Assembly (NCBI GenBank): GCA_905160935.1
Contig: CAJHZI010000240.1
Coordinates: 2,785,501 to 2,849,500, forward strand
DNA: 64,000 nt
Direction: 5' to 3'
Origin: Enchytraeus crypticus
Taxonomy: Eukaryota; Annelida; Clitellata; Enchytraeida; Enchytraeidae
Shown: positions 44,403 to 56,048 of the stretch, in pieces
How positions within the stretch are numbered: position 1 is the stretch's first letter
Layout of the letters: each line of letters starts with the position of its first letter
The notes under the pieces: generated by a model
What the model was told of the DNA's origin: nothing
The model's input: only the letters and a program-made list of their open reading frames with translations
Database searches by the model: none
Program-made: the position numbers and the translations under genes

Positions 44403-44876
44403 ATAATAACAACAATACGAAGAGAGTGCTACTGTTGTCCAGGACAACATTGAGCTCTATAGAACCAAACCAAAACCGATGTGCAGAATATGAGTGGGCA
44501 ACTATAAAGGGTGCACACGACAAAATTCGAGTAATCTGAAGTCCAATGGAGGGTACTATAGAGTAATGTAGGCTTAGGTATTGGTCTCAGTTCATGAACA
44601 TAAGGTGCATAAGAAAGATATAAGAGAAAAGCTCTTAACTGGCAAATAAGCGGGTTCTCGAAAATATATCATATCCTCTCTGAGCAGATTTCCGTTTACT
44701 TTTGTTTGAATTTAATTAGGACTCTACAGTTTATTTTCTATTGAAAATAGAAAATAAACTATTTTCTATTTTTGACAGATGTGTAACATAGCATAACAAC
44801 AATTAGAGTGCTACAGTCATCCGTGTCAACATATAGCACTATTGAGACAAAATCAAGCCGGCGATCAAAAAGAAAA
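44403..44876 (-). mobile_element. LINE-A 3' fragments upstream of COX15
   Basis: A strongly diverged copy lies at about 44403-44640, recognisable by AGAGTGCTACTGTTGTCCAG, CATTGAGCTCTATAG and a GGCTTAGGTATTGGTCTCAG block. A cleaner truncated copy lies at 44786-44876. Both have the (TTG)n tail at the low-coordinate end. Confidence 0.7.
44728..44760. repeat. Perfect 15-bp inverted repeat
   Basis: AGTTTATTTTCTATT and its exact complement are separated by only GAA. A third partial copy (AACTATTTTCTATTTTTG) follows immediately. Confidence 0.9.
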
Positions 44877-45234
44877 ATATATTTATAGAGTATATCATGC
44901 AGTTAATTATAATTAAGGTTAATATTCGGGACTTTATGGGGATTTAGCTTGAATAGACCTATAGGCTATATATTGAAATAGTGATCGCGTGTGAATGTAC
45001 ATCTGCACCTTATTTCGTTTAAGCTAATATAAAACCCTGCTATTTATGTACCAAAGTGTCTAAGAGAAATTCAATAGGCCTATGCATTACGTTCGATTAA
45101 TAGGTATAAATGATTAAATAATTTGATTAAGTTTGCATTAGGCGTAATTAGTATTTACCATATTTTTTAAATCGCGCTGTCGAAGTCTAAGTCATAAATT
45201 GTCTATAGAGATTTTAATTCATTACCGAGATAGA

Positions 45235-45509
45235 GATAGAGAGAGAGAGAGAGAGAGTGAGAGCGGGAGGGAGGGAGAGAGGGAGAGAGAGAGAGAGAGA
45301 GAAAGAGATATAGAGAGAGAGGGAGAGAGAGAGAAAGAGAGAGAGAGAAGAGAAGGAAGAAGGTTTCACAATACAGCAGCATGTGCCGCATGTCACAGCT
45401 ATTTTGTAAGGACTGGAGAGAGTTGTGAGGCTTCCCGTGTCGCTCAGCGCGTGTCTGTCTGCGTGACCAGATCAAATATAGACCGGGATCTGTGAGAGAG
45501 TATTGAGTT

Positions 45510-45559
<50 letters not shown>

Positions 45560-45728
45560 AGAGGGAGGGAGAGAGAGAGACAAAGAGAGAGAAAGAGACA
45601 GAGAGACAGATAGATAAAGAGAGAGACAGAGAGACAGCCAGAGAGAGAGAGACATAGGAGACATAGAGAGGAGATAGAGAAAGAGATAGAGAGATAGCGA
45701 GACAGACAGACAGACATAGAGAGAGAGA

Positions 45729-45764
<36 letters not shown>

Positions 45765-45775
45765 GTGTGTGAGAC
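45235..45775. repeat. Two (GA)n blocks
   Basis: 45235-45360 and 45510-45770 are (GA)n with AGAGAC, GATA and GGGA interruptions. They flank about 120 bases of GC-richer unique sequence (45365-45490) that carries no supported exon. The long Ser/Leu-rich minus-strand ORFs here are artefacts. Confidence 0.92.
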
Positions 45776-46207
45776 TCTAGACATCGTGTGGTAATACCTG
45801 GATATGTGGCCATAGTGACAGAGTAATGACGAGAGCTACGACTGATAGTAAAGTACAGCATCTCTAGCATGTGCGCGCATCTGCAGTTCATATCGATAGT
45901 GTGGAATTATTGGTTTTAAATTATCAATTAAATAGCAGAAAAATTCTACTTAGCAAAATTGACGAACTTAGGCAGAATTATAGTAAACACAGATAGAGTT
46001 TATAAACAGTACGTAGCACCTATATAGTTACCTAGATAGATGTTTACATGATGCACACGATAGTCCAGTCTTTGATAGAATTGCATGCGAGAAAGAGTTA
46101 TATTAGAGCGATATTTCTTGAAATGTGCAGATAGATGGTTTATGCATATGCAGAATGATACTAAATGTGCACTAATATCGTGTACATCAATCTGCGTATA
46201 CACTGAC

Positions 46208-47000
46208 TGGAGCAAATAGCGAAGTCGGTATGATATTCGACCACGGATCCGTATGTGCGGGGTTTAAATCCTGGGCTTTCCCGTCATTGACATCGCTTTA
46301 GAATGAGGAAACAGACAAACATTATAGCTTTCAGAGCTTTTTTTACATAGAAGCAAGGTATTAGTACACGCACAGTTGTTCACAAAGCTCAACGTAGACT
46401 AGCTGTTTCGCTACAAGCATTCCTATGTACTAAATATGTTTGTGGTCATAAGTCTGAGTATTCTGCATTGTTAGCTGGATTGCAGCGGTCAGTGCAGAAT
46501 AGTAGAGAAGCGTGAACGTGATTGCTAATTATTGTCAGCTATAAGGCCTATAACTGACGGGCAACTACTGTCATTTATCAGCTCGTTGTTAATCTATATA
46601 CATGTAGATAGCAATCAATTAGATAGCAGATGCATGTAAGTACTTCTTGTAAGCCTATTTGAATTCTACTATATAGGGTCAGTTTGTTGACAACAATTAA
46701 AAACTGTTAGACTTTTAAAGCTTTTAGACTTCCCAGTCAGCGCACAAAAGTGGAGGCAGATTGGTACACTTATATGCTAGTCTCTAACTTACTAATTTAG
46801 TAAGTTAGATTATAAGTAGATTATTGAATAAGTAACTTCTCTAAGTTACTTATTCAATACTCTTGCAACTGGATGGAGCCAGTGGCGAAGTCTATAAGAT
46901 ACTCGACCGCGGATCAGTAGGTGCGGGGTTCAAATTCTGGGCTCGCCCGTCACTGACATCGTTTTCGAGTGAGGAACTGATGTTAACCTTAGCTTTACCA
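46208..47000 (+). mobile_element. Two S1 SINE copies
   Basis: Copies at 46208-46330 and 46870-47000. Each has an A-box-like AGTGGCGAAGTC head (or its remnant), a GGGGTTCAAATTCTGGGC-type B box, CCCGTCACTGACATCG and a GAGTGAGGAA(A)CTGATGTTAAC end. Confidence 0.8.
46784..46858. repeat. Two adjacent perfect hairpins
   Basis: CTAACTTACT/AGTAAGTTAG at 46784-46808 (5-base loop) and ATTGAATAAGTAACT/AGTTACTTATTCAAT at 46823-46858 (6-base loop), immediately 5' of an S1 SINE. Confidence 0.9.
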
Positions 47001-47451
47001 GCTTTAGCTCATATAAATATAATCTAATTTTTCTGAGTCTTTATCAGTTAAAGCAGCTCTGAATTTAGTACTGAATTTAGTACAGGAAGACAGTCGTGAT
47101 TAGCGAATTATTAGGTAGGATGAAAACTAAATGGTTTTAATTTCAAAATTCAAGGACTAATTGGAATGTAAATCGTGAGATCTCTGCAACTCAATCTAGA
47201 GTCATGTTTCAGGTAAGTCGTAAGATTTTACGTAGAATTAAAAACTACACTCAGTTTCAACTATACATGCATTTTGAAGTTTAACTATAATTAGCCTAAT
47301 ATGATTATATGATTCAGGCTTGCTATGTAAATATCATTAATCGAGAATATTTATGGCTATGATCTCGGAGAGTAGGCTAAACCAACTGTATATGGTAGGC
47401 CTTCAATGCTTTATGTAGTAAATATAGAGCTACAATATAGGCCTACTGTAT

Positions 47452-47492
47452 CCCGACCCTGGTTAAACTGGGATTCAAGGGAGGATGATGAA
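47452..47492 (+). mobile_element. LINE-B 3' terminus
   Basis: ATCCCGACCCTGGTTAAACT then GGGATTCAAGGGAGGATGATGA: about 40 bases of the LINE-B end in plus orientation. Confidence 0.75.
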
Positions 47493-47848
47493 TATATGCC
47501 TACTATAAATCGAAACTATTCTCTAACTACAGACGTGGTTTTGCTGTGAGAAATAGGAGATTAAATCATTGTTCACTTATTATCTGACAAAAAAAATTTC
47601 TGATATTGATAGTATATATATTTACAGATAAATGACTGTGATTCAAACTCCTACAATAACATAAAAACGACAGTTATAAATGCATTTACAATAGTGCACT
47701 AATTGCAACATAGTTTATTTAACTCAAGATATTACTTGGTGATTGTTATGTCATGTAGTGTGAACTTGTTAACTTCCTTCTTTCAAATGTTCACTTTATT
47801 GTTTACTTGCACGCTTTATCTGTCAGCTTTGTATGGGGAATAAAGAGA

Positions 47849-47852
<4 letters not shown>

Positions 47853-47916
<64 letters not shown>

Positions 47917-47932
47917 TATATATATACATGTC

Positions 47933-47989
<57 letters not shown>

Positions 47990-48024
47990 GTATAATTTTA
48001 TATATATATATATACATATATATA
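47853..48024. repeat. (AT)n microsatellite
   Basis: Three long TA runs broken by CACA, CATGTCTAAT and AATGTATAATTT. Confidence 0.95.
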
Positions 48025-48079
48025 AGTATCTCTATAGGAATGATTCTAATTAAATCGAGTCATCGATTTCATCAATTAC

Positions 48080-48250
48080 CGGTTGGATGGCCGAATGGAC
48101 AGAACGCTTGACTAAAAATCAAGAGGCCATGGGTTTTAATCTCAGCCGGACCGGCTGTGCCAGTATCCCCTGTGATACCGAAATAGAAGTCACATTTGGC
48201 TTGACCGACTTACTAATATAGTTACCGGAGACATATGGAATTAATTAATC
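48080..48250 (+). mobile_element. S3 tRNA-like SINE
   Basis: GGTTGGATGGCCGAATGG resembles the head of a class II (Ser/Leu) tRNA. A 5-bp anticodon-like stem CTTGA/TCAAG encloses a 7-base loop, and CATGGGTTTTAATCTCAGCC stands in for the T arm. The acceptor stem has mismatches and the B box is damaged, so I call a tRNA-derived repeat. Confidence 0.6.
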
Positions 48251-48307
48251 TGGATCAATTTCTAGTGAAGTTAGTCGTCCTTTTTTGTAATTCCTTTTAT
48301 CTTGAAA

Positions 48308-48450
48308 TTGATTTCATGAATTTTGGAATTCGCACCATTTTTGGACCTTCGTTTTGCTAACCGGCTCGAATTTTCATAATAGTGCTCGATATTGCCGTTG
48401 CTGACAGAAGCACTTTAATTTTTGTTATGTTAGCCTATGTTATGTTATGT
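48308..48450 (+). mobile_element. LINE-A 3' fragment
   Basis: TTGATTTCATGAATTTTGGAA, CACCATTTTTGGACCTTCG, AATAGTGCTCGATATTGCCG and a GTTATGTTA-type tail replacing the usual (TTG)n. Confidence 0.72.
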
Positions 48451-50040
48451 TACGTTCAAAACTTAAATATTACAAGTTTCATTCATATTTTTTCGATTTA
48501 TTGTGCAGTGTGGGTGTTTGCTGCTCTGCTTTACTTTCTAAATTTAAACTGTAACTTTATCTTATAAGAATCATTTAATCAGAATATGATGTGGCTTGCA
48601 AGGAAATTAAGCGAATGTCGAAACGATCAGTCATTCATGGCCTTTAATAAAATTAGGACGGTATATAATTTGATCTCTGTGACAGATTCTAACTCAATTC
48701 ATTCTCGTTAAAGATTTCTCAACAACGGTTGACGCTTGAGCTTGTGATGTAGATCTTTTTTTTGCCAAATGATAATCATAAATGTCCTTCCATGAACGTC
48801 TATAGTTGAATCCATCTGACGTTATTTACCTGTTTAGAACTGAATGTCAACTAACTAATTAAGTAAATTAAATAAGTCAATTAATTAAAACAGATAATTA
48901 ACTAAATTAATTAAATAAATTTAAGTGAAGTTAATATTTGGTACGTAAGTAAATTGCATGGTTGTAACGCAGTCCACAAAGATCAATGGCTCGATAATTC
49001 ACCTGATCAAAGAATCAATCGATCGATGGACTATTTAGATTAATTAACTACAGTAGTTAATAGCATCTATTTTGTTAAAATATGGTTTGAGATGATCCTT
49101 CTTTGTGTTTGAATCCGTGGCTTAAGGCTTTTTGATTTATGCTTGAAAGACAATATTAAAGCCATGTTGTTAATTTTCTTTAAGAACTTGAAACAATAAA
49201 CTGCATAATAATATTGTACTTTAATATCGAAGAGGCATATATGTATAAGTAGCAGAGTTGAAACGTCGAGTCATTGAAGTTATTTGAAATGTTCAAACAA
49301 GCATAAAAGTATGCAAACAATGTTATATAGAGTTTTTATTTGTCAAACAAGCTGCATTTAGGTAATAAATTTAGTCTTACGTTGTATTAAAAAATATTTT
49401 TAAAAATTATGAGCAATGAGCTATGAGAAATGTAAGCGAGATATTCATAACAAAAAAAAAGAAAAAAAGGTTTTTAAAACGCTTTCTTAGCAAGATAGCA
49501 TTAGTTAATTAGAAATTACGACGTCTATGTTGATATTTACTAAAACACGAAGGATTTCTCTGATAATTACTCGAGGTCTATAGCGGATCCTGCGCAGTAG
49601 TCACTCGTCTCTGCTTGGAGACGTCTAACACAACTCTGCCCCAATATGGAACTCTCTTCCGTGGAGACGCATAATTCTTTTTCTCATCCATTGATGCAAC
49701 ATAATTCTTTCTCTCCCCGCTGATTCTCTGCAGATTTCAGACTGTGTCGTTCCATTCAGACTCGCTAATTAACTTGTGAACCCCGCGTGCTTTGGTTCAC
49801 GGTCAGCCCGTGACAATCCCTGAATCCCTTGAATGCCAATCCATGAATCCCGTCCTGTCCCGACAACTGTCAGCTCGATCTTTGCTTTCAACAATGTTCA
49901 GGATCATTATTTATGTTTCAGTCCCAGTTTATGTCTGTGCGCTAATTTTAAGTTTTTAAGTTTAAAGTGTTAGGGTTTAAGTAAAAACTGTTTGAAGTGA
50001 TAATTTTAGTTAAGCTTAAACCTCAGTTAAGGTTTGATTA

Positions 50041-50256
50041 GTATGTTTGAGAAACCAAGCATTCCTTCTCGCAGCAAGCTGTCTAGATGCTCCTTCCAGC
50101 AGGCTTGCTGCCCCACAGGTCTGGAACTCTCTTCCTTCCACTCTGCGCACCCCTTCATCTAGTCCTGATCAGCCTTTCTTTCTCTACGAACATTTTCATA
50201 GGTGGTCGAAAGCTTTTCTCCTTTTTCTTCCTATCCACCTAATGCTCATGAACTGA
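50041..50256 (+). mobile_element. Relic of a LINE reverse transcriptase C-terminus
   Basis: Plus-strand translation contains RLAAPQVWNSLPSTLRTP, the same AP-WNSLP signature as LINE-A and LINE-D, then FFLYEHFHRWSKAFLLFLP. The upstream 49560-50040 stretch is GC-richer than its surroundings and may be more of the same element, but is not clearly readable. Confidence 0.7.
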
Positions 50257-50325
50257 GATCAAGCACGCATATCTCCACTCCGCTAGAAACCTTCCTTAGA
50301 CTTGCTTGTCCCCGAAGGGCACTTG

Positions 50326-50460
50326 GCCGGAGCCAGTGGCGATGTCGGTAAGACACTAGACCGCGGATTAGTATGTGCGGGTTTCAAATCCTGGGCTCGC
50401 CCGTCACTGACCTCGCTTTCGAGTGAGGAAACTGTCGTTAACGTTAGTTTTTTGATTGAT
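50326..50460 (+). mobile_element. S1 SINE, well preserved
   Basis: GGAGCCAGTGGCGATGTCGG (A-box side), GGGTTTCAAATCCTGGGC (B box), CCCGTCACTGACCTCGCTTT and GAGTGAGGAAACTGTCGTTAACG, then an (ATTG)-like end. Best reference copy of the family in the window. Confidence 0.85.
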
Positions 50461-50499
50461 TACCCTGTTTTGGTTCGCTTTGTTTATTGACCACCCAAA

Positions 50500-50591
50500 T
50501 TCTGCTAATAGGTTTTAACTTGGTTCCATCAATGATGTCATGGACAACATTAGCACTCGAATGGTATTGCGTATTGTTGTTGGTGTTGTTT
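50500..50591 (+). mobile_element. LINE-A-like 3' terminus
   Basis: CATCAATGATGTCATGGACA, ACATTAGCACTCGAATGGTA and a TTGTTGTTGGTGTTGTTT tail: a diverged LINE-A subfamily, similar to 20560-20682. Confidence 0.65.
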
Positions 50592-51552
50592 GTAAGTCTG
50601 TACTGTTTTCAGTATAAAAGTAGCGTGGTAATTAGCTCAAGGCTAACACACCTGAATTAATCACGACTTTTCTATTTCTATAGATGGGTACTAATTGCTA
50701 TGCCGACGTAATGTAGGAAATTCTGTGGTGTATGGAAACTACAGTAGATCACTATTTGTATATTTGAGCTAGCTTCTGCATCTTACTTGTTTAATTAACT
50801 ATAGTCTAGTGTTTAATTGGTGTAATTGTTAATTAGTGTGCAATACAACAAGCCTCTGTCTATCTAACGCCTGTTACGCTTTGACAGTACTTTAATTACA
50901 TGCATATTACTATTGTGTAAGTACAATTGCTTGTGAACTTAATTTACATCTAATAACAATGACCCCACGGCAAGTGAAATAAATTAAATTCATTGATAAC
51001 GGAAAACTTAATTATGTCAAATTTGTTACGGGCTGCTTTAGGCAGTTCCGAATGAGATTAAGTTACTCTATCATACGCATCAGGTTGTTTTGAGTATCCT
51101 CAATCTATCTTTCATTCTCCCAGGATCTCTAATGCAAATAGGGATCATTGTAATCTCTATAGTATATGAAATTTTTCATTACTGGAATTCTGCATTTCCT
51201 GTTTTTGATATGAGAAATTAGAAATTAGAATTTCTAATTCAGAAAAAAGTTTAAAAAAGTTTAATTTAAAATCTTCTAGAGCAGTATCTACAATGAGGAA
51301 AACTGATTGATTCAATTACATTATTCTATTGATTGATGCTATTTCTATTACAATTATTATTTCAAATTCACTAATCTTCTGATAAATTACTAGTGTACTC
51401 TGCGTCCATTTCTATTCACAAAACTTTTAATATAATTTCTTCTGACTTCTATTTTCCTTGCATATTTTTCCCCATTTTTTATGTTAAAAGTTAATCACTT
51501 TTAAGAATTCATATTATCATTTAAATCAATTACTATAGAAATTCTGTCGTAC

Positions 51553-51786
51553 CTGGACTTGATTAATGCACCGTAGCGTCACCGATTGTGGTTTTTTCGA
51601 ATTCTCTCGTGGTTTGCGGTTGTTCACTTTGGACGGGTAATAAATGACTTTCTCTCCCTGTCTCCCTGCACAAGGAAACCACATGGAATCAACGGAAGTT
51701 GTGTCACGCTGTGAGGACGCAGGACCGTCGTGGTGGTTTCCATTTAAAAGATTACCTACAGCGCTCAGTCGTGGTTCGACCTTCAA
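51553..51786 (-). CDS. Possible isolated exon, unidentified
   Basis: A minus-strand open stretch, higher in GC than its flanks, reads KVEPRLSAVGNLLNGN ... GEKVIYYPSKVNNRKPRENS ... TLRCINQVQ. It ends at a good donor (CAG before GTACGA, minus strand). There is no clear acceptor or ATG, and no partner exon was found down to the COX15 start. It could be an exon of an unseen gene or chance. Shown only because composition and donor agree. Confidence 0.22.
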
Positions 51787-52429
51787 ACCCGGAAAATAAT
51801 AGGAATTGATGAGCCAAGCAATTAGTATAGTTCAAAGGCAAAGCTATTGTTAACCAATTTAAGATTTGCTTTTACTTTCGCGCACGCAGAAGCTTTAGTT
51901 TCCTAAAACTTCCTGAGTTTTCTAAGTAGCCTTATTATAGGATTATATAGCGCTTCTTGTCGCCAGATACGCTGGGCAGTAATTCACTATTTTGTGATGC
52001 CTCGCGATTCTATTGGTTAAAGGAGAACTATATATGTATACTATAGTCAGCGACAAGTGTAGCTAATTAAGCGAAGACTGCATCAATTAGCTCAGTTTTG
52101 AACTTTGAGGATATTGTACTGTTGTACTGTGGTACTGTTGTACAGAATTATTGTTAATCGTTTAAGTTGATGCGACCGTTCTTTTGATAGAGTAGCGATA
52201 AAAGCGTCATGTTGTTTATGAATAGTATTTGGATATTTAACGTCGCTTTCTGAGTCGATACTGTCTAATGATCAATGCACTTTGATGTAATTTAGTGGCC
52301 GGTTATATCATTCAGCGATGCGCAAGTAAGGGCGACCTAGAATAATTTAATGATAAAATATTAGCGATTGTCGTAGAGCTCTAATCGTCTTATAACCAGA
52401 GTTCCAGTAATAAATAATTATATTACACT

Positions 52430-52615
52430 ATCAGTCGTGTAATGCGACTCTATCAGTCGTGTAATACAACTCTATCAGTCGTGTAATACAACTCTATCAG
52501 TCGTGTAATACAACTCTATCAGCCGTGTAATACAACTCTATCAGTCGTGTAATACAACTCTATCAGCCGTGTACTACAACTCTATAAGTCGTGTAATACA
52601 ACTCAATCAATCTTG
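52430..52615. repeat. 22-bp minisatellite
   Basis: Eight to nine direct copies of CTATCAGTCGTGTAATACAA + CT, contiguous with no spacers. Confidence 0.92.
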
Positions 52616-53284
52616 TAACTTGTGTAATATTAATAATATATTCGTTTATTTTCGTTCAATCTGACAACCGCAGAAAGTTATAGCATAGAAATTCCAACAG
52701 AGAAGCATAACAAATTACAGATATAGCATAAACAGTTAATAGGCTAGATATACGAGAGATGAAACTAAAAACTGTTTTCGATAACATTTACCACATGTAT
52801 GTTATATTGTCTTACACATCAGCATGATCTTGCTGAATGCAGCTCCATGATTACAATGATGGACTGATAGTTGCAGTAATCCCATGAAGGAGAAGATTGA
52901 TCAGAGAGCGATTGATCAATAAGTATCATATACGTAACTCCTCCGCTATGTCCACTTACACTCCCACTACGTTTCCTTTCTTCTCTCATTCTTCTCTAGC
53001 AGCTTTATTCTATTTTAATCTCTTTATCTTGTTTCGTTTTCTCTTACTGAAAGTTGGGTTGACGCTTTTTTGTTGATCTTTCTTCATTTCATACTTGTTT
53101 GACACATCCTTTTTTTTAAAAAAGTTGTCAACAATTACTTATTTGCTTCATCTTGGCGTATGTCGCACTCGTTCAACCATAGTTTAGACATCACTTAACT
53201 TTTAACTCGTTTCGAATTTAAATTATGAAAGAAAGAGAATCTGAATAAAGGAAAATTACTTCAGTAGACTAATGATCAAACTAT

Positions 53285-53380
53285 CCCTCATATTACTGGC
53301 ATGATCGCGGTTTGAATTCTAGTTGCGCCCGTCACTGATAGCCTATCAAGAGAGGAAACTGGCGTTAAACTCGACAACAG
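53285..53380 (+). mobile_element. S1 SINE fragment
   Basis: GATCGCGGTTTGAATTCTAG, GCGCCCGTCACTGATAGCC and GAGAGGAAACTGGCGTTAAAC. The tRNA-like head is lost. Confidence 0.68.
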
Positions 53381-53559
53381 TTGATCGTCAAATGAGAGAC
53401 TGCAAGAGCAGTGCTAGTAAATTGAGCGGTAAGATAATCCTGCTACGTCCAATCTGGTCATAATCGTAATCTTGTGTTATTCTCTAATCCCGCACCGCTA
53501 TACGAGATCAGCTTCTGCAAACCGTTGTCACATAAACCACCGTCAATGGGTCACCTATG

Positions 53560-54225
53560 TCGCTGCTGCATCAGCTGTTGTCGTTGCTGTCTCAGCTGTT
53601 GTCGCTGCTGTCTCAGCTGTTGTCGATATTGCCTCAGCTGTTTTCGCTGATGTCGCTGCTTCATTTGCTTGGCTGTCACTGTATCTGTTGCGATTATTTT
53701 AATCTAGTATTGATAATTCGATTAATTTATAACAGCAATAAGTAATTATTAATTAGTTAGTAAATTTTCTTATTTTCGTGGGAGTTTGGCCCAGTAACAT
53801 GGTTTCTGGAGTTTTATTTGTTGGTAGTTTTTAAAATATAAAAAAAGATTTGATATCGATTTCAGAGTAGAGCCTTGGATTTAACTCTTGGATTTAACTC
53901 TTGGATTTAACTCTTGGACTTAATTCTTGGACTTAACTCTTGGGTCTTGGCTTTAACTCTATGATCTTTGAAATTAAGATAAAACAAGTTGAGACCTCTC
54001 GGCGTCAACTGCTTGCAGTTGTAGATTTTGCTTTGATTTCATGGTTTGAATTTTACCTAGATTTTATGATTTTGATTTTATGATTAAATTTTTAGTTAGA
54101 TTTTGCTTTGATTTTATGATTAAATTTTTAGCTAGATTATGATTTGATTTCATGATTTGGTTTTTAGCTAGATTGTGATTTGATTTCATGATTTGGTTTT
54201 TAGCTAGTAGTGATTTGATGATGCC
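53560..54225. repeat. Three minisatellites in 650 bp
   Basis: 53560-53670: TCAGCTGTTGTCGCTGCTGTC (21 bp, in frame, giving an Ala/Val/Ser pseudo-ORF). 53870-53960: TTGGATTTAACTC (13 bp, about five copies). 54030-54225: AGATTTTGCTTTGATTTTAT + GATTAAATTTTTAGCT (about 36 bp, four degenerate copies). Confidence 0.88.
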
Positions 54226-55064
54226 GCTGTTACGCAGTTAATAGACAAGTTCTGCTGATCTTGATTTGATGAAACTCGAGAGATCTGAAATCTTGAAATA
54301 AAAACTCTTTACACGCGATTCGTTGCGTGACGCTGCGCCGACGAGACGCCTGTATTGATCTGCAACGTATGTGGCAATGCAGGCGGGCATGTAATACTAT
54401 ATCTACTAGTTAGCGCACTGATTTCACTTTATAAATGAATACTAAACATTAATATCATTCAATGAAGTAGCCTATACAATTGGGTACACAACCAATAGGC
54501 ATTTAAGTGATACGCGATATATTCCCTGCTTTTCACTTGGATGATTTAGAATCGTTGAATATGTAATATAATCCCTGTATGAAAAGCCGAAAGTTGCAAC
54601 TTATATTTGACATCCCAATCTGCAATAGCCATCGAACACAAGAGCTATGTTTATCACACAAGTAAAATGTTGGCAAAGCGTATGCTAGCATATATCTGTG
54701 CCATTTTTTGAGCGATAGTATGCTTATGTTATTCTGAGCTAGTAAAACGAGTTTACGCTAATATATACATGTTTCCAACATATTCATCTAAATTGTTACT
54801 ACGCTAGAATTCAAACTTTTCATTAAATTCATTAAGCTGTCTCGCGAACAATAGAAGTTTGGCAAGGGATGGCATATATGACTTAATAGTATAAAAGTAT
54901 AAACCTGTAATTTGACGTGAATAGCAATGGTGGCAACCGTTTTATAATACACGCATTATTATTTTTGCTTCTAGCGGTTCTTTGCCTTTGTATCGTTAAC
55001 TGGGGCGCAAAGTCAAAAGCTGAATGAGTTATTGAGTCTTCAAAGCAGGTCAAATTATTTTCTG

Positions 55065-55265
55065 GATCTCTGTATATATATATATATATATATCTCTCCC
55101 TCTCTCTGTCCCCCTCTCTGTCCCTCTCTCTCCCCCTTCTCTCTCTCTCCTCTCCCTCTCTCTGTCTATCTCTCTCCCTCTTTCTCTCTCTCTCTCTCTC
55201 TGTCCCTATCTCTCCCTCCTCTCTCTATCCTCTCCCCCATCTATGTCCCTCTCTGTCTCCCTCAT

Positions 55266-55300
<35 letters not shown>

Positions 55301-55325
55301 TTCTCTCTTTCTCTATCTCTAGTTT
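55065..55325. repeat. (TA)n then (CT)n microsatellite
   Basis: Short (TA)n at 55073-55092 followed by about 230 bases of CT-rich repeat with TCTCCC and TGTCCC interruptions. Plus-strand Leu/Ser ORFs here are artefacts. Confidence 0.93.
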
Positions 55326-55557
55326 TCTGAAAAATTGGAGGACTACTGAACATTTTAATAATATTTTCTACTACAACACCGCCATTTCACGCTATCTCCA
55401 CTCTAGCTATAACGACTTTATTAAGCCTACAACAACTCTACATTATAAATCGTCAAGTTCACAGATTATTAGATTCATTTGTGACTAGTTTCATATTGGA
55501 GTTTGATTAGGTTTGGTTTTGGGGTTTGATCTTACAATTGGTTTAACCTTGTAATGT

Positions 55558-55608
55558 GTAATAATAATAATAATAACAACAACAATTAGAGTGCTACAGT
55601 CATCAGTG
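55558..55608 (-). mobile_element. Minimal LINE-A 3' terminus
   Basis: (AAT)n(AAC)n tail followed by only about 24 bases of LINE-A (AATTAGAGTGCTACAGTCAT); the rest was truncated on insertion or lost. Confidence 0.8.
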
Positions 55609-55989
55609 TATAGTATGGTGTATGCTTTAAATATTCGAACACCGAGTTTTTCAAATTTCTTCAAGATAATTGCACGTTTAGAATGAGTCATGGAGTTAAA
55701 TTATCACATCGCTTTAGGTTAGCGTCAAGATTTATGCCCCTGCTGAATTTTATGAAAGACAGCGTAACCGCTCTACACTATACGCCGCACTATTCTGTAA
55801 TAATAGTAGCGGATGATAGTGGCGCATACCCAAGTTCATTAGGTAGTAGTGTATAGATACGATCTGGTTCAACGTATGTTAGGAATTGTAACTTTCTTAC
55901 CATTGATACTTAGCAACAGTTTTCTAATTCAATTTCTTTGGTCATAGAGTATTTTCAGTAGCATTTTTCAAATAGTTTTCAATAATCCA

Positions 55990-56048
55990 TCAGTCAATGA
56001 GAATTTAACGTCCGGTTCCTTGCCATAAGGCAATGTCAGGGACGTCGT
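55990..56048 (-). mobile_element. LINE-D 3' terminus
   Basis: AATTTAACGTCCGGTTCCTT and AAGGCAATGTCAGGGACGTC, minus orientation, matching the 58022 copy. Confidence 0.7.

Noticed and set aside
45203..45891. Ser/Leu-rich minus-strand ORFs (up to 193 residues)
   Set aside because: Translation of (GA)n simple repeat, with no gene context.
48080..48160. tRNA-Ser/Leu or Phe gene
   Set aside because: The anticodon stem is good, but the acceptor stem has mismatches and the T arm is damaged; related decayed copies exist elsewhere, so it is a SINE head.
52430..52615. CRISPR-like direct repeats
   Set aside because: Units are contiguous 22-bp copies with no unique spacers, in a eukaryotic genome.
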